Assembly (NCBI GenBank): GCA_019114585.1 | Contig: DXFE01000042.1 | Span: 1-64,000, forward strand | Reading direction: 5' to 3' | Length of the DNA stretch: 64,000 nt | DNA from: Gemmiger_A avium | GTDB taxonomy: Bacteria > Bacillota > Clostridia > Oscillospirales > Ruminococcaceae | Shown: piece by piece, positions 47,195 through 55,352 of the stretch | How the letters are laid out: each line of letters opens with the position of its first letter | How positions within the stretch are numbered: the first letter of the stretch is position 1 | Translations under genes and position numbers: made by a program | Notes under the pieces: generated by a model | Told to the model about the DNA's origin: nothing | Seen by the model: only the letters and a program-made list of their open reading frames with translations | Database searches by the model: none

Positions 47195-47638
47195 TTATTC
47201 GGATTTGCGGTGGCGGCGGGGCAGCGGGATGCTGAGCACAAAGGCGATGCCCAGCGCCATGGCCACCGCGATCTTGATGGCCTCGGCGCCTTTTTGTACA
47301 AACAGGTCGTTGTTGCCCCGGATGAAGTAATAGGCGGTATAGTAGATGGCCGCGCCGGGCACCAGCGGGAAAATGCCGCTGAACAGGAACACCGTAATGG
47401 GCATCCGCAGCCCGATGGCAAACACCCGGCAGAGGACGGTCAGCGGCAGCACCGCGATCAGGCTGGCGGTGACGGTGCTGGCCCCGGCGGCCACACACAG
47501 GCAGTAGACCAGCCAGCCCACCCCACCGGTGACCGCGCAGGCCCACCAGGAACGGCGGGGCACGTGGAACAGGATGGCAAAGGCCCAGGTGCCGCCCGCG
47601 GAGATAAGCAGCTGGCGCAGCAGTTCAGGCACGCTCAC
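47195..47638 (-). CDS. ThrE-type exporter, small subunit (YjjB-like)
   Basis: The 147-residue protein has four to five hydrophobic helices (ISAGGTWAFAILFHVP, WLVYCLCVAAGASTVTA, FLFSGIFPLVPGAAIYYTAYYFI, IAVAMALGIAFVLSIPL). This is the C-terminal half of the threonine/serine exporter family, encoded separately as in yjjB of E. coli. The GTG start (47638) overlaps the stop of the large-subunit gene as GTGA. It exports small metabolites together with the other subunit. Succinate export by YjjPB shows that the substrate need not be an amino acid. Confidence 0.85.
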   Translation of the reverse strand: MSVPELLRQLLISAGGTWAFAILFHVPRRSWWACAVTGGVGWLVYCLCVAAGASTVTASLIAVLPLTVLCRVFAIGLRMPITVFLFSGIFPLVPGAAIYYTAYYFIRGNNDLFVQKGAEAIKIAVAMALGIAFVLSIPLPRRHRKSE

Positions 47639-48432
47639 GGAAACACCACCCCCAGCAGACTGCCGGCCCCTACCAGCACAAGACCCACGCCGCAGGCGAT
47701 GGAGCCCGCGATCAGCAGCGCGTCGATCAGGCGGATGGTGCCGGAGAGATAATCCCCGTTGATAAAGTCCCGGATGGACATGGTCAGGGCAATACCGGGG
47801 GTCAGGGGCATCAGGCAGCCGATGATGACCTGGTCCATCCCCTGGCAGGGCAGGGCCACCGCCAAAGCGGCTACCAGCCCGGCCCCCACGAGCTTGGTAA
47901 AGATCTTGTTGAGGCGCAGCCGGGCCGCCCCGAACAGGAACAGCTGCAGCACCACCCCGATCAGCAGCGCCCAGCCCACGTCGGCCCACACACCGCCGAA
48001 CAGGATGGCAAAGCAGGCCGAACCGCCCGCGCAGGCGGCCACCTGGCCCCAGGCGGGGGTGGGCGGCAGGGCGGCGATCTCCTCCAGGCGGGTGCCGGCC
48101 TCGGCCAGGGGCACCTTGCCGGCGGCGATCCGGCGGGACAAATCGTTGATCTCGGCCACACGGCCCAGGTGGGTGGTGGCTTCGGGCACATAGGCCACCC
48201 GGGTGCGCTGGCCCTCCATCGAGCAGTACAGCCCGTTGGTGAGCACGTAGATATTTACATCCTGCCCGCCGTAGCTGCGGGCGATGATGTCCATGGTCTG
48301 CTGCACCCGGAACACCTCGGCTCCGTTTTCCAGCAGCAGCTTACCCGCCCGCATCACCAGGTTCATCAGTTCCTCGCCGGCGGCGGGGGGCGGGGTTTCC
48401 AGCTGCCGGGGGTTCATCGGCGCGGCGCTCAC
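47635..48432 (-). CDS. ThrE-type exporter, large subunit (YjjP-like, DUF1212)
   Basis: The 265-residue protein has the N-terminal cytoplasmic DUF1212 domain (LVMRAGKLLLENGAEVFRVQQTMDIIARSYGGQ, then LGRVAEINDLSRRIAAGKVPL). Five helices follow, including PLTPGIALTMSIRDFINGDYLSG, the family signature. It pairs with the next gene. The GTG start overlaps the legF stop (48429-48432, GTGA), so the exporter is translationally tied to a CMP-sugar synthetase gene. Confidence 0.87.
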   Translation of the reverse strand: MSAAPMNPRQLETPPPAAGEELMNLVMRAGKLLLENGAEVFRVQQTMDIIARSYGGQDVNIYVLTNGLYCSMEGQRTRVAYVPEATTHLGRVAEINDLSRRIAAGKVPLAEAGTRLEEIAALPPTPAWGQVAACAGGSACFAILFGGVWADVGWALLIGVVLQLFLFGAARLRLNKIFTKLVGAGLVAALAVALPCQGMDQVIIGCLMPLTPGIALTMSIRDFINGDYLSGTIRLIDALLIAGSIACGVGLVLVGAGSLLGVVFP

Positions 48433-49193
48433 CGGCGTATGTTCTCCCGCACGGCGGCAAATTCCGGCAGGGTGTCGTACAGATGGCGGGCAATGACCTC
48501 CATCAGCACAAAATCCTCCTCGCTGTCAATATCCAGCACGCCGGTATCCTTCATGAGGGAAGCTCCGATCTTGCCGTCCCACAGGATGCCGGTGGTATTG
48601 CCGGCCAGGAAATCCCGGCTGAACACATAGATGCTGGCGTTCACGTCATAGAACACCGGGGCCTGCTGGCGGGCGGTGTAGGTGGCGTTGTCGATGCCCT
48701 TTTCCACATGGTCGCCGCAGTCCCGCACCATATTGAAGCAGGGGTTGCGGCGGCTGTCGGTCACGCTGAACACCAGATCCAGATCCGCCCGGCTGGCTTT
48801 CAGCCGGTAGGCACTCTCCACGTCCTTCGCGGTGCGCAGGGGGCTGGTGATATCCAGATCCATCACGAAGTCGTAGGCTTCGCCCCGGGCCTGCTCCATC
48901 CGGGCCAGGCTGTCCTGGAAAACGGCCATCTTGGGCACCGTGTCCCCGCCCAGGGCCTCGCCCCGGGGCAGGTAGACCACCTCCGGATACTTGTCCGCCA
49001 CCAGACGGGCCAGATCCTCGCTGTCGGTGTTCAGGCAGATGTCCGCCTTGACCTGCGGGTTCGCGGCCAGGAACATCTGGGCCGCGCTGAGGGTATAGTA
49101 CACCAGCGGCAGGCCGCAGAAGGTTTTCAGGTTTTTATTCCTGAACCCCTTGCTGCCCGCCCGGCCGCAGATGGTGATGAGAAGCTTTTCCAT
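48429..49193 (-). CDS. legF: Acylneuraminate cytidylyltransferase family (NeuA/LegF-like)
   Basis: The 254-residue protein has the CMP-sialate synthetase signature GRAGSKGFRNKNLKTFCGLPL, then CLNTDSEDLA, VMDLDITSPLRTAKDV and YDVNASIYVF. It activates a nonulosonic acid with CTP to give the CMP-sugar used by glycosyltransferases. With LegB, LegC, LegG and LegI homologues in the same island, legionaminic acid or a close relative is the likely substrate. SD AGGAGG. It is the last pathway enzyme before the exporter genes. Confidence 0.85.
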   Translation of the reverse strand: MEKLLITICGRAGSKGFRNKNLKTFCGLPLVYYTLSAAQMFLAANPQVKADICLNTDSEDLARLVADKYPEVVYLPRGEALGGDTVPKMAVFQDSLARMEQARGEAYDFVMDLDITSPLRTAKDVESAYRLKASRADLDLVFSVTDSRRNPCFNMVRDCGDHVEKGIDNATYTARQQAPVFYDVNASIYVFSRDFLAGNTTGILWDGKIGASLMKDTGVLDIDSEEDFVLMEVIARHLYDTLPEFAAVRENIRR

Positions 49194-49214
49194 AACGATT
49201 CCTCCTGAAAGGCC

Positions 49215-50153
49215 TTACGCCTTGCCTAATGTGAGCCGCAGCACCTGCAGCGCGGTGGCCGGGGTGTTGACGCTGGGCCCCGTGCCGGTGAGGGCATAGG
49301 TGACAAAATAGTCCATCTCCCGCAGATACCGCTCGTTGACCGGTTCCTCGTACCGCTCCACCGTGCCGTCGGCCAGGGTCAGGGTGCCCGCGCCGAAATC
49401 CGCGGTGACGGTGCCGTCCTGGCAAAACAGCTCGATGGTCCGGCGATAGGTGCGGCCGAAGTAGTCCAGATGCACCTCCGCCAGCAGGCTGGGGTACCGG
49501 GCGATGTAGACCGACAGATCGTCCGAATCAATCTCCAGATCCGAGTAGGTGCCCCGCAGGTTATAGCTTTCCAGCGGCATGCCGAACAATTCCACCAGAT
49601 AATCCCACTCGTGGATCAGGTCGATGGTCACCCCGCCGCCCAGATCCCGGTGGGCGGAGTAAACGGTGCGGTAATCCACCCCGGGCCGCCAGTCCGGCAG
49701 GTAGGAAGAACAGATCACCCGGGCGGAGTAGGGCCGCAGGCCGGGCAGCTTTTCCTTTAACGCCAGCATGGTGCCGCACCAGCGCATGGGGGCGGCCACG
49801 TAGGCTTTCTGACCCTGGTCGTCGGCCAGGCCCAGAGCGGCCAGATCCGCGTCCGGGTCGTCAAAGATGGGCTTTTCGATAAACAGCGCCTCCGCCCGGC
49901 CCCGCAGCGCGGCCAGGGTATCCCGGTGCATGCTGGTGGGGTTGGTGATGAAGATGGCGTCGTACCGGGGGGGCAGCTGTTCCACGCTGGTGTACTGATT
50001 CCGCAGCAGCTGGGCCGCGCCCTCCCGCAGCGGACGGGTGCCGCTGCGCAGCGCGTCGGCGTGCACCGGAATGCCCCGCCGCCGGCCGATCTCATGCAGA
50101 TTGTTCAGATGCCGGGTACCGATGGAGCCCAGGCCCACAAAAAGCACGTCCAT
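49215..50153 (-). CDS. Gfo/Idh/MocA oxidoreductase, first of two
   Basis: The 312-residue protein has an N-terminal NAD site VLFVGLGSIGTRHLNNL, then FITNPTSMHRDTL, EKPIF (the catalytic Lys of the family) and a C-terminal alpha/beta domain with LGGGVTIDLIHEWDYLVELFG. The family oxidises or reduces sugars and sugar nucleotides with NAD(P). It lies 21 bases before legF and follows a second family member. Because both lie between legG and legF, they may modify the sugar or its nucleotide derivative. SD GAGGAGGG. Confidence 0.85.
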   Translation of the reverse strand: MDVLFVGLGSIGTRHLNNLHEIGRRRGIPVHADALRSGTRPLREGAAQLLRNQYTSVEQLPPRYDAIFITNPTSMHRDTLAALRGRAEALFIEKPIFDDPDADLAALGLADDQGQKAYVAAPMRWCGTMLALKEKLPGLRPYSARVICSSYLPDWRPGVDYRTVYSAHRDLGGGVTIDLIHEWDYLVELFGMPLESYNLRGTYSDLEIDSDDLSVYIARYPSLLAEVHLDYFGRTYRRTIELFCQDGTVTADFGAGTLTLADGTVERYEEPVNERYLREMDYFVTYALTGTGPSVNTPATALQVLRLTLGKA

Positions 50154-50165
50154 GGTGATCCCTCC

Positions 50166-51143
50166 TCAGGCGTTCTCGATGGCCTCGATCAGGCGGATGG
50201 TTTCCTTGTCCCGTTCAAAGCTGTACCGGGGCTGTTCCTCGCCCGCCAGCACACCCAGGAAGTTGGCCAGCTCGTCCACGTAGGCGTTCTCCACAATGTT
50301 GTCGGAGTAGCGGGGGTCCTGTTCCACCTGGGCATAGGTGTTCACCGGCTGTTTCTCGCCGCTTTGCTTGTCAAACTCGTAGAGGGAACGGGGGTTGCCC
50401 TCCCAGAACAGGTGCAGGCCCTCGCCGAAGCACTCAAAGTTGCGCACCGCCTTGGGGCTGACCACGTCCACCGCCAGCATGCCCTTGGTGCCGTTTTCGT
50501 GGCGCAGGGTGACAAAAACGCTGTCCGGGTAGGCAATCTCCAGATTGCTGATCTTGTCCTTCATGGCGGTGAAGCCGGTCACCGGGCCGAAGGTATCCAG
50601 CAGCCAGGGCAGGTCGATGCCGAAGATCTCCCGCACGCCGCCGGTGCGCGCATCCCCCACAAAGAAGTTTTTGTAGTTCTCCCAGGGGTGCCAGTCGGGC
50701 AGGTACTGACCGATGTGGTAGATATAGTTCACCGGGCCGGCAAATTCCTGCACCCGCCGCTTGATATACCGGGTTTCGCCCCGGTAGAGCATGGTGCTGG
50801 ACAGAAACAGCGGCACACCCTTTTCCTTTGCCTTGCGGATGTTCTCGTCGTAACCGTCGTCCACCAGGTTCAGCTCGGTAAAGACCGGCAGGCCCGCCTC
50901 CAGCAGCTGGCCGATGAGCCCTGCGTGGCTCAGCGGCGCGGTGCAGACCAGCGCCCCGTCAAAGCTGTCCGCGGCCAGGGCCGCATCGAGGCTCTCATAG
51001 GCGGTGATGCCCAGAGTCCGGGCTTCCTCCCGGCGGCCGGGGGCGGAATCCACCCCGGCGATCTGTACTTCCGGCACAAGGCCGCGCAGCAGCCGGGCGC
51101 GGCGCTTGCCCATGCTGCCCAGACCCACGATCAACAGTTTCAT
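50166..51143 (-). CDS. Gfo/Idh/MocA oxidoreductase, second of two
   Basis: The 325-residue paralogue has LLIVGLGSMGKRRARLLRG, VCTAPLSHAGLI, and TELNLVDDG in place of the usual EKP, so the catalytic Lys is missing at that position. A C-terminal domain follows with GGVREIFGIDLPWLLDTFG. It may be a non-redox member or use a different residue. Its ATG overlaps the legG stop as ATGA (51140-51143). The two oxidoreductases are divergent in sequence, so they were not duplicated recently. Confidence 0.8.
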   Translation of the reverse strand: MKLLIVGLGSMGKRRARLLRGLVPEVQIAGVDSAPGRREEARTLGITAYESLDAALAADSFDGALVCTAPLSHAGLIGQLLEAGLPVFTELNLVDDGYDENIRKAKEKGVPLFLSSTMLYRGETRYIKRRVQEFAGPVNYIYHIGQYLPDWHPWENYKNFFVGDARTGGVREIFGIDLPWLLDTFGPVTGFTAMKDKISNLEIAYPDSVFVTLRHENGTKGMLAVDVVSPKAVRNFECFGEGLHLFWEGNPRSLYEFDKQSGEKQPVNTYAQVEQDPRYSDNIVENAYVDELANFLGVLAGEEQPRYSFERDKETIRLIEAIENA

Positions 51144-52333
51144 TTTGGCAACTCCCCTTCATAAAAGGTTTTGGGCGCGCCGAAACCGGGCCGGCGCACC
51201 TCCCGCAGCAGGATCTCCACAATTTTTTCGCTGGTGTTTCCCCCGTTGTAGGGGCTCTTAGCCGCCCGTGCCACCGGCAGGAACGCCGGGCTCAAAGCCT
51301 TGTGCAGGGCGGTTTCGATGGCGGATTCGTCCGCCGGGCAGCCGATCACATTTTCGCAGATGGGGCGGCCTTTCTGCCGGTCCCCCACGTTGACGGTGGG
51401 TACCCCGAAGGTAGGGGTTTCCACCACGCCGCTGGAGGAATTGCCCAGCACCACCGCCGCCCCCTTCATGGCGGAGAGGTACCGCACCACCCCCAGGCTG
51501 GTGCGCACCGCGACGGTATCGGGATGGGCGGCGGCCCACCGGTCCAGCTCTTCGTTGATGATAAGGCCGCCCGCGTCCGCGTTGGCCTTGGTAACCAGCC
51601 AGTGCAGGCCGGTGGCGGCGCTCACCCCGTCCATGGCGGCCAGCAGCGCGTCGGACTGGGCGGCCGGGTCGGCCCCGCCGGCGGTTTCCGGGTGGAAGGT
51701 GACCAGGCCGTAGGGCCGGGTCAGGTCAAAGCCGATGCTCTGGCTCAGTTCGTCCAACCCCAGCAGGGTCATGGTGCGGATGTTCTCATCCCCCAGCCCC
51801 CCCACATTGAACACGGTGGCGGGCTGCTCCCCCATCTGGATGACCCGCCGGGCGGATTCGTCGCAGCTGGGGAAATGCAGATGGGCGATCTTGGTGATGC
51901 AGTGGCGGTACCAGTCGTCCGCCGCGCCCAGGGTCACGTCCCCGCCGCTGATGTGGGCCACCGGTACCCCGGCGAACGCCGCGGCCTGGGCCACGGCGAA
52001 AATTTCGTACCGGTCCCCCAGCACCAGCACGCAGGCCGGGCGGTTTTCCGCGAACCAGCGCACAAAGCCGTGGATGGTGCGCTCCACCGCACCCGCGGTG
52101 GCAAGGGGGCCGCTCTCCCCCGGCGCAAGGATGGGGATGCGGGCGGCGACGGGCACCCCGTCGGCTTCGATCTCGGCCACGGTGTTGCCGTACTCCGGCG
52201 CCAGATGGGCCCCGGTGACCAGCACTGACAGCTCCGCCTCCGGGCAGGCCATCAGGTTTTGTATGACCGGACGCAGCAGGCCGTACTCGGCCCGGGTTCC
52301 GGTGACCACCGCCAGTTTGACCGGCTGGGACAT
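51140..52333 (-). CDS. legG: Hydrolysing UDP-sugar 2-epimerase (NeuC/LegG-like)
   Basis: The 397-residue protein has AVVTGTRAEYGLLRPVIQNL, VLVLGDRYEIFAVAQAAAFAGVPVAHISGGDVTLGAADD and NSSSGVVETPTFGVPTVNVGDRQKGR, all typical of NeuC-type enzymes. These release ManNAc or a 2,4-diacetamido hexose from the UDP- or GDP-sugar. In the legionaminic pathway LegG supplies the six-carbon substrate for LegI. ATG 52333 follows AGGAGGC. It lies 69 bases after legI. Confidence 0.88.
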   Translation of the reverse strand: MSQPVKLAVVTGTRAEYGLLRPVIQNLMACPEAELSVLVTGAHLAPEYGNTVAEIEADGVPVAARIPILAPGESGPLATAGAVERTIHGFVRWFAENRPACVLVLGDRYEIFAVAQAAAFAGVPVAHISGGDVTLGAADDWYRHCITKIAHLHFPSCDESARRVIQMGEQPATVFNVGGLGDENIRTMTLLGLDELSQSIGFDLTRPYGLVTFHPETAGGADPAAQSDALLAAMDGVSAATGLHWLVTKANADAGGLIINEELDRWAAAHPDTVAVRTSLGVVRYLSAMKGAAVVLGNSSSGVVETPTFGVPTVNVGDRQKGRPICENVIGCPADESAIETALHKALSPAFLPVARAAKSPYNGGNTSEKIVEILLREVRRPGFGAPKTFYEGELPK

Positions 52334-52402
52334 ATCGCTTGCCTCCTGTTTTTCCACAATGAGCCGCCCGGAATGTGGAAAACTTTGCCGGGCAGCGGCA
52401 GT

Positions 52403-53398
52403 TTACAGCTCGATGGGCTCGTCCTCGGCGAAATCCCGTTTGGCGCAAAGGCCCAGCACCTCATGCCAGCGCATGGGGCTTACGCCGGTGCCGGGGCGCT
52501 TGGTGGTCAGGTTTTCCGCCGTGAAAGTCTCGCCCTTTTGGATCGGCCGGGCGGCCACGATGCTCTTGCGGGCCACGGGCTTGTTCTTGGCCTCGCTGGG
52601 GCTTACCGCCTTGCGGCCGCTGCCCAGCGCCGCCTCGGTATGGCGCACCGCGGCGATCATGGCGGTGAGTTCCGCCGGGTCCAGGCTGGCCTTCTGATCC
52701 GGGCCCTCCATGTTCTTGTCCAGGGTGAAATGCTTCTCGATCACGGTGGCCCCCAGCGCGGCGGCGGCCACGTCGCACTCCCAGCCGGGGGTGTGGTCGG
52801 ACAGGCCCACCGGCATCCCGAACTGCTCGGCCAGATCCAGCATGGCCAGCAGGTTCGCATCCTCGTAGGGGGTGGGGTACTCGGTGTTGCAGTGCAGCAG
52901 CGTCACGCCGGGGCAGCCGCCCTCCTCCAGCACGCTCAAGGCGTCCTCGATCTCGGGCAGGGTGCTCATGCCGGTGGACAGGATCACCGGGGTATGGGCG
53001 GCGGCCACCGCCTCCAGATAGGGCAGGTTGGTGATCTCGCCGCTGGGAATCTTCATGACCGGCAGTTTCAGGCTGGCCAGGAATTCCACGCTGGGCAGGT
53101 CAAAGGCCGCCGACAGGTACTGGATACCGATGGAATCGCAGTATTCTTTCAGTTCCCGGTGGGCGTCAAAATCAAAGTGCAGCCGCCGGATCATATCCAG
53201 CTGGCTTTCGGCGGCGTCGGTGGTGGTTTTCTGGTATTCGGCCTTGGGGGCGAACTTGCTGACCACCAGTTCCGGCACGGCGGTCTGGTACTTGACGATA
53301 TCGGCCCCGGCCTCCTTGGCCGCCCGGGCCATCTCCTTGGCCAGTTCCAGGCTGCCGTTGTGGTTCACGCCCGCCTCGGCGATGATGCAGATGCTCAT
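52403..53398 (-). CDS. legI: N-acetylneuraminate/legionaminate synthase (NeuB/LegI-like)
   Basis: The 331-residue protein has a TIM-barrel synthase domain (AEAGVNHNGSLELAKEMARAA, KIPSGEITNLPYLE, LSDHTPGWE, EKHFTLDKNMEGPDQKASLDP) and a C-terminal SAF domain (about 270-331, RKSIVAARPIQKGETFTAENL). It condenses a six-carbon acetamido sugar with phosphoenolpyruvate to form a nine-carbon keto acid. The partner genes favour legionaminic over sialic acid. SD AGGAGG precedes the ATG. Confidence 0.9.
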   Translation of the reverse strand: MSICIIAEAGVNHNGSLELAKEMARAAKEAGADIVKYQTAVPELVVSKFAPKAEYQKTTTDAAESQLDMIRRLHFDFDAHRELKEYCDSIGIQYLSAAFDLPSVEFLASLKLPVMKIPSGEITNLPYLEAVAAAHTPVILSTGMSTLPEIEDALSVLEEGGCPGVTLLHCNTEYPTPYEDANLLAMLDLAEQFGMPVGLSDHTPGWECDVAAAALGATVIEKHFTLDKNMEGPDQKASLDPAELTAMIAAVRHTEAALGSGRKAVSPSEAKNKPVARKSIVAARPIQKGETFTAENLTTKRPGTGVSPMRWHEVLGLCAKRDFAEDEPIEL

Positions 53399-53428
53399 AT
53401 GAATCCTCCTGTCAAAAAATGCGGCTGG

Positions 53429-54244
53429 TCAGGCGTTCAGCGGGCGGCAGCCGATGCCCACCCCCACGCGGCCGCCCTGCTGCAGGTAGTCCCGCAGCGA
53501 ACGCTGCAGCCGGGTGTTTCCGGGATAGGCAGACGGGTCGTCCAGCAGGGCGCCGAACACCCGTTCCTCCGCCTGGCGGCAGGTCATGTCCACGTCGTAC
53601 ACGGTGAACAGATCCTGAAACCGCAGCAGATTGGCCCCGGCAGGCAGCAGCCCGCGCAGCGCGGGCGCCAGCAGCCAGGAATGGCAATGGAACAGGGCAA
53701 ACTCCTTTTGCCCGAACCAGGCCCGGGCCTGCTGCAAGGAATCCGCCACCGCCTGGGGCGCAAGGGGCTGTTCCGCCGGGATGTGTACCTCCAGCACCCG
53801 GGTACCGGCCGGGAAAACTTCCTCCTGCCAGCGGGCCGGGGCGTCCAGTGTGCGGGGCTGGTACTGCAGCCGCCCCAGCCGCACCAGGCGGCCCTTGAGC
53901 GATTCCAGCAGCCAGGCCCATTCCACCAGACCGGGTTTGCCGGTGCGGTGCCGATGCTCCCGGTACCAGATGGCCATATCCCCCATGGTGGCGAAGAATA
54001 CCTCGTCCGGTATGCCCCGGGCTTTCCAGCGGGGATACTGGGCGGCGGCGTAGGCCAGATAGACGGCCAGCACCGCCAGCTCCGGCCGGGGATGGCGGGC
54101 TATGGCCTGCAAAAACTCGGTTTCCTGCTGTTCCAGCAGCGGGAAATATTCGGTTTCCGCCTGCCGGGGGCTTATCAGGCGCAGCGCACAGGCCGAGCCC
54201 TCGGCCGGCAGGCCGATGCGCGCGGCCAGCTGTTCAGCGGTCAA
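53429..54244 (-). CDS. Acyltransferase-like protein (NAT_N/GNAT_C type)
   Basis: The 271-residue protein starts TAEQLAARIGLP and has LAVYLAYAAAQYPRWKARGIPDEVFFATMGDMAIW, then GRLVRLGRLQYQPR, VLEVHIPAEQPL, CHSWLLAPALRGLL and NLLRFQDLF. The pattern resembles the acyltransferase domain proteins with NAT_N and GNAT_C domains. Their substrates are largely unstudied. Placed between the ptmE-like gene and legI, it might N-acylate the 4-amino sugar, the step LegH does elsewhere. The TTG start at 54244 is chosen for AAAGGAGG 8 bases upstream; GTG 54274, overlapping the preceding stop, is the alternative. Confidence 0.6.
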   Translation of the reverse strand: MTAEQLAARIGLPAEGSACALRLISPRQAETEYFPLLEQQETEFLQAIARHPRPELAVLAVYLAYAAAQYPRWKARGIPDEVFFATMGDMAIWYREHRHRTGKPGLVEWAWLLESLKGRLVRLGRLQYQPRTLDAPARWQEEVFPAGTRVLEVHIPAEQPLAPQAVADSLQQARAWFGQKEFALFHCHSWLLAPALRGLLPAGANLLRFQDLFTVYDVDMTCRQAEERVFGALLDDPSAYPGNTRLQRSLRDYLQQGGRVGVGIGCRPLNA

Positions 54245-54270
54245 GGCGGATTCCTCCTTTTGCGGGCGGG

Positions 54271-55317
54271 TCACTGATTTTCCAGCTTGCGGCGCATGGA
54301 GTCCAGTTCTTCCATCTGGCCCATGTCCATCCAGCTCTGTTCCCGGATGGGGTACACCCCTACCCGGTCGCCGGCGGCCCGGTACCGCTCGATGATGTCG
54401 GTAAAGCCCTGCTTTTTGCCGTCCTCCAGCTCCCGGATGACCCGGGGCTCCACCACATACACGCCGGTATTGGTGAGGAAGTTCATCTCCGGCTTTTCCC
54501 GCATGGCCCGGATCTCGCCGTTTTCGCCCAGGTCCACCACGCCGTAGGGCACGGTGAAGTGCTTGAAGGCGCAGACCATGGTGATGATGCTTTCGCTCTC
54601 CTTGTGGCGGCGGTAGATGTCGCCGAAGTCCGCGTCGATCAGGATATCGCAGTTGGAGAGGAAAAATGGCTCGTCCAGCTTGCCTTTGAGCAGGCAGAGC
54701 CCGCCGCCGGTGCCCAGCGGTTCCTCCTCGTCGATATACTCCACCTCATAGTCCTTTTCCAGGTCGTTGAAATAGGACTTGATCATGTTCTTTTTGTAGT
54801 TGACCACCAGATAGAATTTGCGGCAGCCGAAATCCCGGAACCGGTGGATGATGTGCTCGATGATGGGCAGTTCCCCCACCGGGATCAGGGGCTTGGGCAG
54901 GATCTTGGTGTAGGGGTAAAGCCGGGTGCCCAGCCCCCCCGCCATGATGACCACCGGCAGCCCGGCGGGCTTGCGGTTGTCGATGTCAAAGCCGCTGGCA
55001 AACACGATGTCCAGGATATGGCCCTTTTTGTCCAGCAGCGGCAAGGCGTCGATGCCCTTTTCCTCCAGCACCGCCTTGGCGCTGCCCCGCTCGGCCACCG
55101 GCAGGCTGACGGGCCGGTAGTTGGCCGCGCCGCTGACCGGGCCTTCCAGCTCGCCGCCGCGCAGGATGTACTTGCGCACGTCCCCGTCGGTGAGCACCGC
55201 CTCAAGACGCCCCTCGGGGGCCACGAACAGGATGCGCTGGCCGGTTTCGTCCAGCTTTTTCATCGCCTCCAGCACGGTGGCATCGGGCTGGATATACAAC
55301 TCCTCGATATGCAGCAT
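54271..55317 (-). CDS. ptmE: CBS-domain nucleotidyltransferase (PtmE-like)
   Basis: The 348-residue protein has two CBS motifs (about 1-115: ATVLEAMKKLDETGQRILFVAPEGRLEAVLTDGDVRKYIL, then DALPLLDKKGHILDIVF). A sugar-1-phosphate nucleotidyltransferase domain follows (MAGGLGTRLYPYTKILPKPLIPVG, then LVVNYKKNMIKSYF and GTGGGLCLLKG). This fusion matches PtmE, which in Campylobacter makes GDP-glucosamine for legionaminic acid. It activates an amino hexose phosphate with GTP or UTP. ATG 55317 has GAGAGGGGG upstream. Confidence 0.82.
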   Translation of the reverse strand: MLHIEELYIQPDATVLEAMKKLDETGQRILFVAPEGRLEAVLTDGDVRKYILRGGELEGPVSGAANYRPVSLPVAERGSAKAVLEEKGIDALPLLDKKGHILDIVFASGFDIDNRKPAGLPVVIMAGGLGTRLYPYTKILPKPLIPVGELPIIEHIIHRFRDFGCRKFYLVVNYKKNMIKSYFNDLEKDYEVEYIDEEEPLGTGGGLCLLKGKLDEPFFLSNCDILIDADFGDIYRRHKESESIITMVCAFKHFTVPYGVVDLGENGEIRAMREKPEMNFLTNTGVYVVEPRVIRELEDGKKQGFTDIIERYRAAGDRVGVYPIREQSWMDMGQMEELDSMRRKLENQ

Positions 55318-55352
55318 GGGCTGCCCCCTCTCCGGGCCCGGGGCCCGCGTTT

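Noticed and set aside
47195..48432. Frameshift that split a single ThrE gene in two
   Set aside because: Split YjjP/YjjB-type pairs are common and the GTGA overlap is a normal coupled junction.
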